Part shown: positions 51,098-62,400 of the stretch, piece by piece | How the letters are laid out: every line of letters starts with the position of its first letter | Position numbering within the stretch: position 1 is the stretch's first letter | From: SVTX01 sp045585895 | GTDB lineage: Bacteria; Bacillota; Clostridia; Oscillospirales; CAG-272 | Assembly: GCA_045585895.1 (NCBI GenBank) | Contig: JAZMZI010000051.1 | Span: 21,200-85,199 of the forward strand | DNA length: 64,000 nucleotides | Direction of reading: 5' to 3' | Made by a program: the position numbers and the translations under genes | The notes under the pieces: generated by a model | Told to the model about the DNA's origin: nothing | Seen by the model: only the letters and a program-made list of their open reading frames with translations | Databases searched by the model: none

Positions 51098-51127
51098 AAA
51101 AAACCGCCCCTTAAGGCGGTTTTTTGT
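51098..51127. terminator. Terminator between M50 and isomerase genes
   Basis: AAAAACCGCC and GGCGGTTTTT flank CCTTAA with A- and T-rich tails, serving both convergent genes. Confidence 0.88.
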
Positions 51128-51149
51128 GTGCGTTTTAAAAACAAAATAT

Positions 51150-51956
51150 TTACATTTGCGCAATTCTTCTCGCTCTTTCGGCGCACTCCGCGAAGAATTG
51201 GTCCTCGGTCATTTTACGGTATTCGGGCTTGGTGGTATTAAAGACCTCAAGCATGATGGGGCCTTGATAGCCTACGGCATCGAGACGGCGCACCATATCT
51301 GCGTAGTCAAGCTTGCCATCGAAGGGAAGATAGTGGAAGTCGGGGTCGATGCTTCTGTCATATCCTAAATTGTCGTGAATGTGTACGCAAGCAAGCTTGT
51401 CGCCAAAGGTTTTTATCCAATCCTGTTGGGGGGTATAGCTGAACTCGTGCCCGCAATCGTAACAATACTTAACGTATTCGCGGTCTTTATATCTTTCCAT
51501 CAGTGCCAGTAGATTGTCAACGGCGCGGAGATTTTCAAAGCAGACCGTCACTTTCTTGTTTTCGGCATAGTCAACCAGCTCGTCGAATCGTGAAAAACCG
51601 ACTTCACTCATAGCAGGCGGCTCCCATCCGCTGGACAGATGGAAGATTACCATAGGGATGGAATACTCTGCCGCTAAGTCGACGGAAAGTTTCATTCCGT
51701 TGTAAAGCTCAAGGTAAGCGTCGCCCTCGATCCAAAAATCATTGATACCTCTGAAGGGAGCGTGAATGAAATCAAGGCTCATGCCCATCTTGTCGCCCAC
51801 GGAGCGGTATTTGGCGAAATCGCCGTCGTTACTGCCAATAAAGAAGTGTTCAAAGCCGACCTTGCTCAGCTTTTCTATGTGGGAATAGATGACATCCTCG
51901 TAATCTCGGGCGCTGTCGCGGAAGCAGTCGGCGTTTATGCCGATCTTTCTTTTCAT
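51150..51956 (-). CDS. Sugar phosphate isomerase/epimerase-type TIM barrel protein
   Basis: A 268-residue xylose-isomerase-like barrel protein. Metal-site residues appear in VCFENLRAVDNL (Glu), CYDCGHEF (Asp, His), CVHIHDNLGYDRSID (His) and ILMLEVFNT-like PIMLEVFNTTK (Glu). Family members isomerise or epimerise sugars or cyclitols with a divalent metal. No sugar genes are adjacent, so the substrate is not known. It follows glnA by 24 bp and may share its transcript. Confidence 0.85.
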   Translation of the reverse strand: MKRKIGINADCFRDSARDYEDVIYSHIEKLSKVGFEHFFIGSNDGDFAKYRSVGDKMGMSLDFIHAPFRGINDFWIEGDAYLELYNGMKLSVDLAAEYSIPMVIFHLSSGWEPPAMSEVGFSRFDELVDYAENKKVTVCFENLRAVDNLLALMERYKDREYVKYCYDCGHEFSYTPQQDWIKTFGDKLACVHIHDNLGYDRSIDPDFHYLPFDGKLDYADMVRRLDAVGYQGPIMLEVFNTTKPEYRKMTEDQFFAECAERARRIAQM

Positions 51957-51980
51957 TTCGGTTGCCTCGCTTTTAGCTCA

Positions 51981-53405
51981 TTAAAGATTATAATACTTAT
52001 CAAACTCTGCGGGGTGGGGAATCTTGCTCATTTCAGCGCACTCGGCTCTCTTTGCCTTGATGAAGTTAGCAAGCAATTCCTTGGGGAATACACCGCCTGC
52101 GGTGAGGTAGTCGTTGTCCTTCTCCAAAGCGTCCAGAGCCTCGGGGAGGCTGGTGGGAAGACCCTGAAGCTTTGCCTTTTCCTCCTCGGGAAGGTGGAAG
52201 AGGTTGAAATCGTAGGGGCCCCAACCCTCTGCGTGAGGATCGATCTTGTTCTTGATTCCGTCGAGACCCGCCATAAGGATAGCCGCGTAGCAGAAGTAGG
52301 GGTTGCAGGTCGCGTCGGGGTTACGAAGCTCGAAGCGGCGCTTGTCGGGGCTCTTTGCGTATGCGGGGATTCTGATGACCGCGGAACGGTTGGAGGTAGC
52401 GTAACCGACGGTTACGGGAGCCTCGAAGCCGGGAACGAGACGCTTGAAGGAGTTGGTGGAGGGGTTGGTAAGGGCGCAGAGCGACGCGATATGCTTAAGA
52501 AGACCGCCCATAAAGTAGTGCGCGGTCTCGGAGAGGTGCGCGTAGCCGTTGACGTCGGAGAACACGGGAGTGCCGACCTTAAAGAGAAGCATATGAACGT
52601 GCATTCCGCTGCCCGCCTCGCCGTAAATGGGCTTGGGCATGAAGGTAGCGCTCTTGCCGTATTTCAGCGCGGTGTTGTGGATGATGTACTTGATCATCAT
52701 AGTAGCGTCAGCCATGTGAACGACCTCGCCGAGCTGAGGCTCGATCTCAAACTGACCCGAAGCCGCAACCTCGGGGTGATGGTAGTTGATCTCGATGCCC
52801 GCGTCCTTCATGTGCATGCACATTTCGCTTCTGCACTCGTAGGATACGTCAAAGGGCTTTGCAATGTGGTAGTTCTTCTGCTTGGGAACGATAACGCCAC
52901 GACCCTCGGTTGCGCTGTTCCAATAGGACTGGACCGCGTCGACCTGAGAGAAGATGCAATTTGCGTCAACGCTCCAGTTGACCTCGTCGAAGAGATAGAA
53001 CTCAAACTCGGGAAGTATCTTCATCTCGTCGGCAACGCCCTGATCCTTCATGTACTGCACGGCAGCTTTGATGATATTTCTGGGGTACTGAGCGAGAGGA
53101 CGGTTTTCGGGATTGTCGATGATCATCGCGTTACCCGTCATGGAGAGGGTAGGGATAGAGCAGAAGGGGTCGATGACGGCAGTGTCGGGGTCGGGAATAA
53201 AGACCATATCGCTCTTTTCGACTACCGCGTAGCCGTAGTTGGAGGCGTCGAAGCCGATGCCGCTCTTCATGGTGTCCTCGGAGAAATTCTCCGCGGGGAT
53301 GGTAACGTGACGGTATTGACCGTTGATGTCGACCATCTTGAAGTCAACCATTTTAATGTCGTTTTCTTTGATCAACTTCATAATGTCTTTAACTGTTTTT
53401 GCCAT
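51981..53405 (-). CDS. glnA: Glutamine synthetase type I
   Basis: A 474-residue GSI. GIGFDASNYGYAVVEKSDM, ILPEFEFYLFDEV, EAGSGMHVHM and TNPSTNSFKRLVPGFEAPV are GS signatures holding the metal, ammonium and glutamate sites; NRSAVIRIPA contacts ATP. It makes glutamine from glutamate, ammonia and ATP. A consensus promoter lies at 53450-53478. No GlnR-type operator was seen by eye. Confidence 0.95.
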   Translation of the reverse strand: MAKTVKDIMKLIKENDIKMVDFKMVDINGQYRHVTIPAENFSEDTMKSGIGFDASNYGYAVVEKSDMVFIPDPDTAVIDPFCSIPTLSMTGNAMIIDNPENRPLAQYPRNIIKAAVQYMKDQGVADEMKILPEFEFYLFDEVNWSVDANCIFSQVDAVQSYWNSATEGRGVIVPKQKNYHIAKPFDVSYECRSEMCMHMKDAGIEINYHHPEVAASGQFEIEPQLGEVVHMADATMMIKYIIHNTALKYGKSATFMPKPIYGEAGSGMHVHMLLFKVGTPVFSDVNGYAHLSETAHYFMGGLLKHIASLCALTNPSTNSFKRLVPGFEAPVTVGYATSNRSAVIRIPAYAKSPDKRRFELRNPDATCNPYFCYAAILMAGLDGIKNKIDPHAEGWGPYDFNLFHLPEEEKAKLQGLPTSLPEALDALEKDNDYLTAGGVFPKELLANFIKAKRAECAEMSKIPHPAEFDKYYNL

Positions 53406-53449
53406 AATTTTTTCTCTCCAATCCGAGTAAAATTTTTATTTCAACCTAA

Positions 53450-53478
53450 ATTATAGCATTTTTTGCGCGTTTTGTCAA
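53450..53478 (-). promoter_or_regulatory. Promoter of glnA
   Basis: On the minus strand TTGACA (53473-53478), 17 bp, TATAAT (53450-53455), 45 bases before glnA. The truncated giant gene begins only about 28 bases beyond it. Confidence 0.8.
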
Positions 53479-53505
53479 TCTTTATGCAAAAAAAATAAAA
53501 CTTAG

Positions 53506-56500
53506 GACAGTTACAACGAATCTGCAAAAAAACTCGTTCCCTTTATCGCGGGTGACGATTTCCACACCTACATAGTAAGACTTGACGATCTCGGTAATGA
53601 AAATTACAGCGGATTTTTGACGGGTATCCGTCTTGATATTGCCCATAACGCAGGCGAGAAGATCGAGATACAGTCTATAAAGGCGGTAGATTATACCGAC
53701 AACGTCATCCCCGTAAGACTTGACAGAGGACTCCACGCATATTCAGATAAGCTTCATCAGGAGATCCATCTCGTTACCACCGACAAGACCAGAGACGTGG
53801 CTTCTTACGGTATGCTCACTCAGATCGATGCCGGCACCGTGGCTAAGATACTTGTATACGACGCGTCGGGCTTCCACACCTCTCTTGACGGAGTCGATTG
53901 GAACACCGCGGAATACGTAGGCTTTGACATAAAGAACGTAGGTATATTCGGATATATCCTTGCCAATGATCCTTCCAGCGGAAAGCTTACAGTAACTCTT
54001 GAAAACGGTATATATAATATCGTTCAGGAATACACTATTGAGCCCGATACTCTCCTTTACGAGAATCACAATATGTATATGGGTCACCGTATATATACCG
54101 ACGATAAGCATAATTTCTCGGACTTCCAAAGAGCAGCCGTTATCGAGCGCAATCCTCTCGGAGCGGAGAATTTCGTCGTTGAATACGATATGGGTAATCA
54201 GGCGAAATACGTAGGCTACAATTATCTTCGCGGAGCTTACGAGATCAATATGAAGGGAACGAGCTTCAACAACGCGTACTATCAGATCTGGAACCGCCAT
54301 TTTACCGCGACCGTTACGGTCAAGGGCGACGATCTTAACAGAAAGATCTATTTGTATACTTCCACGAAGTCGGGTAACCTTGAGTGCGCGGCGCTTCTTG
54401 ATAAAAATCAGATGATGCTCCCCGTACCGCTTCAGGTCATCAAGAATTTTGCGGGTGACGGCGAAGACTCCATCTTCGTAAAAGATATTTCTTACAGTGA
54501 AGTGTATCTTCCCGTAAAGGTAGACGCGGGAAGCGAGCAGACCTTCTCGGTGCTTAATCTCTATCAGAACTGGGGCGCGCATCCCTTAAAGCAGCTTTCT
54601 TGGATACAGTTCGCATCTCCTTACTACCATATCTCCACGGGAGCAACCGAGACCAACTGTATTATGCCTATGTACGGCGGCGGTCCCTCTTGGAAGATAG
54701 TTCACGATCCTTCGGTGGGCGACATTCACGAGTTCTTCGTGGTGTCGGGTAAGACCCTGTCCACGCTCCCTGACTTCAGAGCTATGTCGGGTATTCTTTG
54801 GAAGGATCAGCCTCAGCACAACAGCTGTATGGATATAACCTGGCTTGAGTATTACACCAAGGACGGAAGCTACGTTGCCAGCGATTTCGTCGACGACGTT
54901 ATCTCCTCTTACGGTCCTACTTACGCGGATATAACTCTTGATTATATTTCCGATGACGGCAAGATAGACGCAAGCTACCGTCACGCCGAAATGCCTCAGA
55001 CCGATGAGACAAGAACATATTACACTATAAGACTCGACGTAAAAGATACCGTTGAGATCGCAAGCTTCAAGAACGACTTCAATATCTTTGAGACCAACTC
55101 CCGTTTCGGTCCTTACCGTTATATAGGATATCTTAACGAGGCAGGAGAGCAGGTTGTTGAAGAATCAGACCGCTCGGGTGAGAGAAGATTTATCACTCTT
55201 GGCAAAGAGAATCCTTATTTCGGATATTTCTACTATTATTTACAGCCGAGCAGCACTATGTGCAACTACGCCGTAATAATCAAGAATTGGGATATAGTTA
55301 TCGGCGGAGAGAAGTATGAGGGCAATTTCCTTATAGAAGAGAGATTTGCTGATAATTACAATTATACGAGATTTACCCTTGATCTTGACGAAATAACCCT
55401 TGAAGAGGGCGACTATATCGATATCGATATGATCCTTCTTCCTTGGGGTAAGGCAAACGATACCGAGGATACCAACGTCCGTCAGGTAAGACAGGATTCC
55501 TGCATCTCGCCCTTCAAGGTAGAGGCAGAGGTAGGCAGTGTTATCGAGGATGACTTCATTCCTATGGTAATGGCTGAAAACAACACCGCAGAGTTCACTT
55601 TCTCCGGTGGACATAATAACGGTGTCGTACGCATTTACGGCTTTGATAAGCTGACCTCGCCCACGATCTACGAGTACGTAAACAACGAGTGGGTAGAATA
55701 TGAGGTAAATTCAATTTCCAATCCCGATAAGAATCAGAATGCGCACTATTACGACGGATATTGCGTACATTACGACGGAAACGGTCTCTACTCCTACTCC
55801 TTCGTGATCCCCACGGAGCAGGGAGCAGAAAGAAGATTTAAGATAGTTGCAGAGGATTTCGAGGGTTATCCCGAGGATCCCAGCCCCACCATAGAAGCGC
55901 CCGAGGAGGACGACAGCACCAACTCAGACGAGCTTATAGATCCGGATGAGGCAAGACCTGAGGGCGAGGGTGCTCCCAAGCTCTATTACAGCGCACAGGA
56001 TCTCTATCTCGCGGCTATTGCGGACGGAGCTGTCACCCATATGCTCGACGTTCCTTCGCTCAGACGCGAAAACGGAATAAAGTATGCAAGATATCTTACC
56101 GCGGGTGTTGAGAATGAGGAAGCTTATATCGTGCTGTACCAAAACGCATACGAATCTGTTCCCTCGGGATCTTACGTTGCCATAAAGTACAGAACCAAGA
56201 CGCCCAACGTTTCTATGGAGCTGTTGGTGAACTCCGAGGATATAGGATACGGTAAGAGCGCTCACATCTCAATGAAGAGCGATAACGAGTGGCATTACGC
56301 GATCCTTGACCTCAGAGTTGCATTGGGCGATTATTACTCGGGTCAAAAGATCCACGTGTTCAGATTCGACTTCTTAAATTCCGCGTCAATGTTGCCCGCG
56401 AACGCTTACGTTGATATTGCGTATATCGGATTCTTTGCAAGCGAAGAGGAAGCGGGCAGATTCGAGTTCGGCGACGAATTCAAGACCCAGGAGGAAGTCA

Positions 56501-58815
56501 AGAACGAGAACAATGCGCTCTGCGTTGATCCCGATTCGAGATACACTCTTTCGGATGAGGTCTACGGAACCCACGTCGACTATATCAACGGAGAGAAGTA
56601 TTCCTGGGATGCAGGAAACTCCAAGTACGGTGTTTCGGTCATCGAGTTCAACAACGTTACTCTTGAGAACGGATACGTTGTGATTTCGGGCTGGAGCGTC
56701 GTTGACGGCGGTATTTACAAGTATATCTGGTCTGCCGACGGTGGTAAGACCTGGTTCAAGACCGATTTTTGCGTTATTAACGGCGCAGGCGGTGCAGGTC
56801 AGGCTCACTATAACGTATTGACGAACAAGATCGGTGCGCATACATTCTCCGAAGGCTCGGGCAAGAATGCCGTTTATCAGTACGGTGCGGGTGAAGGCGG
56901 AATAGTCATAAATCTATCCGAGTACAAGGATAAGACGGTCGATGTGGTCTTTGCGGCAGTGCCCGTAAACGATACCGATACGATCTGTCCCTTGATCCTG
57001 CTTAAGAACGTAACGGTTATCGGCGGAGATGATCCCGCTGAACCCGACCTCAGCGAAGAGGAGCAGGAAGAGCTTATCGCAAAGGAAAAGGAAGAGAACA
57101 ACGCACTCTGCGTCGATCCTTCCTCGGGATATACCGTATCCGACACGGTTTACGGAACCAATATCGACTTCGTAAACGGAAGTACCGTTAAGTATACGGG
57201 CGGAAACACCAAGTACGGCGTTGCTATCGTTGACTATAACGGAAATACTCTTGCGGACGGCAATATTGTCATAGCGGGATGGACGGTAGTTGACGGAGGC
57301 GTTGAAAAATATATCTGGTCTGTCGACGGCGGTAAGACCTGGTATAAGACCGGTCTTTACGGCTCGGGTATGTCGATAGGCAGCGGCGCGGGTACTAACC
57401 ACTATAAAGTCGTTACCGATATTATTGGCGCGCATACCTTCTCCGACGGCACTCCTAAGAACAGCACCTATCAGGTAGCTGCAGGCGTCGTTGCGGGTAT
57501 TGCGATCAATCTGTCGGCTTATAACGGACAGACCGTGGATGTTATTTTCGCGGCAGTTCCCGTAAACGATACCGAAAGTATCTGCCCTCTCGCGCTCTTT
57601 AAGAACGTAACGGTTGCGGGAAGCTCCGCACTCCCCGAAGAGGATGTGATCACTCCCGTTGACCCCATAGAACAGGAAAAGAATAAGAATAACGCGCTTT
57701 GCATCGATCCTTCTTCGGGATATACCCTTTCCGATACGGTATACGGAACCAATATCGATGCGATCAACGGCAACGCTATAGAGTGGACCGCAGGAAACTC
57801 CAAGTACGGTGTTTCGGTTATTGAGTTCAACGGCAATACCCTTGCCGACGGTAATCTGGTCGTAGGCGGCTGGACAGTTGTTGACGGCGGCGTGTATAAG
57901 TACGTCTGGTCTGCCGACGGCGGTAAGACCTGGTATAAGGTCGGAGTTTACGGCGGCGCAGGCATAGGCGACGGCGCAGGTCAGGCTCACTATAACGTAG
58001 TTACGGGTAAGATCGGCGAATATACCTTCTCGGACGGCTCACCCAAGAACAGCACCTATCAGGTCGGCGTGGGTATCGTTGGCGGTATAGCTCTTAACCT
58101 TGCGGCGTATAAGGATCAGACCGTGGACGTAGTTTTCGCGGCAGTTCCCGTGAAAAATACTCAAACCATCTGTCCTCTTATACTTATCAAGGGCGTAACG
58201 GTTACGGGAGGCACTGTCGGCGCCGAAAAGGACGTTTTGGAAAACGTGGTCGTTAAGACCGACGCCGAGATAAAGGCAGAGAATAACGCAGGACTTGTTG
58301 CCGAGGATTCGGCGTATACCGTCTCCGACGCAGTCTACGGAGCAAACCTCGACTTTATCAACGCGAAGCCCCTCTCCGACAACGGAGGAAATTCAAGATT
58401 CGGCTGCTCCAGATATAATGACGAGATAACCACCTTCAGCACGGGTAAGCTGGTGTTTACGGGCTGGACGGTAGTTGACGGCGGTATTCAGGATTACGTC
58501 TGGTCTATTGACGGCGGCAAGACGTGGACGGTCATTCCCGGAACACCCGGAGACGGTGCAGGTCAGGCGCACTATAACGTAGTTACAGGCAAGATCGGCG
58601 CTTACACGTTCTCCGAGAATTCAAACATTAAGAGTACCTTCTCCGGTTCTAAGGAACAGGGAGAGAGCATTTCTGGTCTCGGAATTAACCTCTCGGCTTA
58701 CGACGGTCAAACGGTTTCCGTAACCTTTGCCGCAATACCTATTAACGATCCCGATTCGCTCTGCCTTATCGCGCACCTTTCAAACGTTAAGGTAGTCGTC
58801 GGTCAGGCTGACTGA
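53506..58815 (+). pseudogene. Giant surface protein lacking its 5' end (paralogue of the 59.5-64 kb gene)
   Basis: An open frame of 1769 residues begins directly after a TAG at 53503-53505, without signal peptide or convincing start. Its first residues (LVPFIAGDDFHTYIVRLDD) align with residue about 320 of the paralogue (GFDIVADGEYHTYYIPIYQV), so some 300 N-terminal residues are missing. Shared domains follow, including SGGHNNGVVRIYGFDKLTSP and a binding-module-like domain (about 56.0-56.5 kb). The end has four repeats of about 196 residues (starts near 56509, 57097, 57688 and 58283), each with the Asp-box-like WSxDGGKTW. No LPxTG or dockerin is seen. It is probably non-functional unless joined to a remote 5' part. 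Confidence 0.7.
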
Positions 58816-58854
58816 AAGTTATAAAAGCGTCCGATCCGTTTGACGCAGAAAGAT

Positions 58855-58897
58855 CCCCTTTCGGAAGTGCTTTGCACCCAAAATAAACCGAAAGGGG
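58855..58897 (+). terminator. Hairpin after the giant truncated gene
   Basis: CCCCTTTCGG (58855-58864) pairs with CCGAAAGGGG (58888-58897) over a 23-base loop; the T-run after it is poor, so strength is uncertain. Confidence 0.5.
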
Positions 58898-58920
58898 AAG
58901 AAATATAAGCGCAGAACCTC

Positions 58921-59024
58921 TCAAATGCTTCGCATTTGAGAGGTTCTGCGTCGGGTTAATCAGACTAAAATTCAAAGGAGTAGGCATTTTGCCTACTCCT
59001 TTGAATTTTGGTGCGGGTAACAGG
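58921..59024. repeat. First copy of a 104-bp duplication carrying a tRNA-Leu 3' end
   Basis: 104 bases here match 59087-59190 with one mismatch (T at 58951 against C at 59117). The unit ends in the last 19-20 bases of tRNA-Leu including CCA, and contains a 20-bp perfect hairpin that serves as the tRNA terminator. Weaker similarity extends upstream, so the whole duplication is about 166 bp, the offset between copies. Confidence 0.85.
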
Positions 59025-59086
59025 CTTACGAACTCTGCTTTGCGCCGAAAATAAGCTTAAAGGGAAGAAAAATAAGCGCAAAGCGA

Positions 59087-59190
59087 TCAAATGCTTCGCA
59101 TTTGAGAGGTTCTGCGCCGGGTTAATCAGACTAAAATTCAAAGGAGTAGGCATTTTGCCTACTCCTTTGAATTTTGGTGCGGGTAACAGG
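59087..59190. repeat. Second copy of the 104-bp duplication, at the intact tRNA-Leu
   Basis: This copy overlaps the 3' end of the complete tRNA-Leu (59175-59190). Its hairpin arms AAAATTCAAAGGAGTAGGCA and the exact reverse complement surround TTT. On the minus strand this stem directly follows the tRNA CCA end, so it is the native terminator. Confidence 0.85.
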
Positions 59191-59261
59191 ACTTGAACCT
59201 GCACGAAGGTAACCTCACTAGAACCTGAATCTAGCGCGTCTGCCAATTCCGCCATACCCGC
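59175..59261 (-). tRNA. tRNA-Leu (CAG)
   Basis: An 87-base tRNA with encoded CCA. The acceptor stem GCGGGTA/TACCCGC is perfect. The anticodon arm CTAGA-TTCAGGT-TCTAG carries CAG, reading CUG Leu codons. A long variable arm (GTGAGGTTACCTTCGTG region) confirms a class II tRNA. T-arm GGTTCAAGTCC is normal. The promoter lies at 59361-59389. Confidence 0.95.
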
Positions 59262-59297
59262 GAATGGAATGAGTGGGTGTGGCGGAATGAGTCCGCA

Positions 59298-59310
59298 CAT
59301 ACCCGCGAAT
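59298..59310 (-). repeat. Partial copy of the tRNA-Leu 5' end
   Basis: The 13 bases CATACCCGCGAAT repeat those at 59253-59265 (tRNA 5' end plus flank) 45 bp upstream of the tRNA. With the 3' duplication, the tRNA is flanked by pieces of itself on both sides. Confidence 0.65.
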
Positions 59311-59360
59311 TAAATTGCAAGTTGAAATATGCTTGCCATATGTCTTTTGACGACCTCAAT

Positions 59361-59389
59361 ATTATACTATAAAACGTAATTTTTGTCAA
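59361..59389 (-). promoter_or_regulatory. Promoter of tRNA-Leu
   Basis: On the minus strand TTGACA (59384-59389), 17 bp, TATAAT (59361-59366); about 100 bases before the mature tRNA 5' end. Confidence 0.75.
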
Positions 59390-59425
59390 TAGGTTTTTGA
59401 AAAATATTTCAGCATTTCAGTATAA

Positions 59426-59450
59426 AAGGGAGAGGCGGTGCCTCTCCCTT
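59426..59450 (-). terminator. Terminator of the second giant gene
   Basis: AAGGGAGAGGC (59426-59436) and GCCTCTCCCTT (59440-59450) form an 11-bp stem with a three-base loop; a T-run follows on the minus strand. Confidence 0.8.
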
Positions 59451-59480
59451 AAAATTCGGTTTGTTCGGTTAAAACTCGTG

Positions 59481-62400
59481 TTATTCCGTTAGGGTATTGC
59501 CAGTCTTGGGGTCGATCTTACTCGATTCCTTCTGTGCGGTGCAGAGAGTTACGTAATCCATATCGGATTCGTAAGCGTAAATATCTTCAAGATCGTTTGC
59601 GAATGCGATATAAGCGATATCGTAGGTTACGTCTGCGCCAAACTGAGAGTTAAAGAAGTCAAATCTGAAGAACTGAGCCACGTACTTGCCATCGTCGTTC
59701 TTGACGTAGGTGCCGAGGTTTCTTGCCTCGAGGTCAACGATAAGCACCTGCCACTCTCCGTCGGAAATGACCATAGTTCCGAGTCCCTCGCAGGAGTAAG
59801 CGCATGCGCTTCCCGCAGCAGAGCCGTCGGTGTTGATGTAGAACTGCCAGTAGCCGAAGGGAGCTTGTTCAGCCTCGGGAATACGGTATTTCAGTATGAG
59901 GTAGCGTCCCGTTTCTTTCGTGTTTCCGCTGAAGATCTCTGCAATAGCTTCGTTTCCGACCGAGCCCGAAAGGGTGATGTAATCGCGGTTTTCCGAAAGG
60001 GTGACCGAATGGAATCTGCCCTTGAAGCGGTCGATCACGGCGTCAATCTCGGCAGCGTCCATATGGAGGTTAAGAGCTTCGTTGTTCTTGGTGCTGACGT
60101 GCTCGTAATAAGAGGGATTGCCAAAGAGAGCTACCGTAGCCATATCCGCCTTATTGTATTCGAGGATCTCGTCAAGAGAGTCGTGAAGACCGAAGTAAGC
60201 GATATCGAAGTATGCGTCGGTAGCGTTACCTATGTTAAACGCATCAAATCTGACGTACTGAACGTAATAATTACCGTCCTCGTCCTTTATGAAGCTGCCC
60301 GTCTTGCCGTAGGCTTCAAGATCGATGACTATAACGTGCCATTTTCCGTCGGAGAGGGTGGGGCAGGTAGCTCTGTAATCCTCGCCGGCGATAAGGATGT
60401 TGCCTTTATCATCGTAAATGGTGTGCTCGGTCGAGGTGTAGAACTCCCAAGTGTTTATCTTGGCATCGGAGCCTTGAGGAACTCTTACCTTGAAAACGAG
60501 ATATCTGCCTGCGAGAACGCCGTCTGCATTTTCAAGAAGGGGAAGGGTTGCCTCGTTGTCGGTTCCGTTACGGTTGACTCTGAGGAAGTTTACTCCGTTT
60601 TCGCTGAGCATCTGGAACTGACCGAAACGGTTGGATGCAGTAGTAAACGCAGCGTTCAGCTTTTGAGCGTCCATCCAGAGGTTCATGGGATCGGGAGCCT
60701 TTTCTATCTCGGGCCAGCCCTCGAAATCCTCTGCCGCGGTAATGCGGAAGGTCCTGTCGGCGCCGTTGTCCATAGTCGTAATGAAAGCGTAGGAGAAGGT
60801 GCCGTCGCCGTCGTAGTAGACGCCGTAGCCGTCGTAGTAGTAGCCGTAGCCGAAGTTATCGGGGGTTGAGAAGGAGGAGAGATCGACCGTCTTCCATTCG
60901 CCACCTACAAGCTCCTCCACGACGGGAGCGGTCAGCTTTTCGAATCCGTAGATTCTGACAGCTACGTTGTTGTGACCGCCCGAAAGGGTGAAGGTCGCGC
61001 TCTTTCCGTCGGTGGTTCTTGCCTTGGGAAGGAACACGCTCTCTATCTTTTCGCAGTTTTCGCCTGCGGTAAGGGTAAGAGGATCAAGAATGGTATTCTC
61101 TCTGACTCTGCGAACGTTTTGGTCGGGTTCTTCCTCGTCGTAGACCTCGTAAGACTGCCAAGGCATAAGGATCGCGTAGATCGAGAAGTGGTCGCCCGCC
61201 TTAAGCTCGACCTCCTCAAGGTTAAGAGAGAGGGAAAGCTTTGCGTAGTCGTTCACTACGATGAAATTGGGGGTCGCGGTCTCACCGCCAATGGTGAAAT
61301 CGGATTTGTAAATGAGGAACGACAGATTGCTGTAGCCCTTTTCGTACGTGGAATTCTCCATATCGAAGAAGGAGAAATAGGGGTGATCGTTACCGAGCAC
61401 GTAATCGAAGCTCTCACCGTTCAGAGCTGCCGTTTTGAACTGTGATTCATTATTGGTATCGAGGTATCCGACCTTGGTGTAAAGACCCGAGGGGTCAAGA
61501 GAGGTTACCGAGTAGAACGAGAAATCGTGCGCGAAATCGGTGAAGCTGATATCCTCAAGGATTTCGTACTTCATCTCGTAGTACGCGCGGTTTTCGTCGG
61601 TCTGGGGGAATTCCATGTGGTTGTAAGTGATCTTTATCTTGCCGTCGTAGGAGACGTAGTCCATCGTAACGTCGGCGTAGATAGGACCGTAAGAACCGAT
61701 GGTGTTGAGGACATTCTCGCTTGCGCAGTAATTGCCCTCGGAATCGGTGTACTGAAGGAAGGTGTGAACGCCGCAGTAGGTGTGCTGGGGGTCGCCTTCC
61801 CAGAAGGGACCCGACATGGGACGGTGGTCGGGAAGGGTCTCCAAAGAGCCCGTAGAGTTGGTGAAGTAATAGGGAACTATACAGTTACTCTCGTGAACAC
61901 CGGTTGAGAGGTGATAGTAGGGCGAGTAGTACTGGATGAAGGAGATCTGCTTGAGCGGGTATTTACCCCAGTTGTAGTAAAGGTTGATTATCGAATACTT
62001 GCTTTCGGTGTCCTTGTTTACTATCATGGGGAGAATGGTCTCGCTGTAATATGCGTCGTCGATATTGAAGATGCTGCAATCACCCTTTTCGGAGAAGTTC
62101 TTACCTACCTCAAGGGGAATGGGGAGCATCATCTGGTTGCCGTCAAGGATAGCCGCACATTCAAGCGCGCCGCCTCCCTCGTAGAGAGCAAGCACGTAGA
62201 TCTTTCTGTCGTTTACGCCGTCGCCTTTGAGGGTAAAGGTGACGTTATACTGACGGTTCTGGTGAAGCTTGTAAGGAGGACCGAAGCCGCCCGAGCCGTC
62301 GATCCCGAGAGTGTAGCAGCCGCGGAGCGCGTCGTAACCGATAAACGAGCCGAAGGTGGAGGCGTCGCCGTCGATTATGAAATTCTCGGAGCCGAGAGGA

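Noticed and set aside
51762..53456. 564-codon plus-strand frame opposite glnA
   Set aside because: Shadow of glnA produced by its codon bias; translation is Val/Leu/Gly-rich without motif.
53406..53480. GlnR operator at glnA
   Set aside because: No TGTNAN7TNACA-like palindrome could be found around the promoter.
56914..57990. 358-codon antisense frame within the giant repeats
   Set aside because: Its own internal repetition just mirrors the coding repeats of the plus strand.
58965..59300. 111-codon minus frame across tRNA-Leu
   Set aside because: It translates the tRNA and the duplicated hairpins; not a protein gene.
58816..59480. Prophage or integrative element at tRNA-Leu
   Set aside because: The repeats could be attachment scars, but there is no integrase or cargo between or near them.
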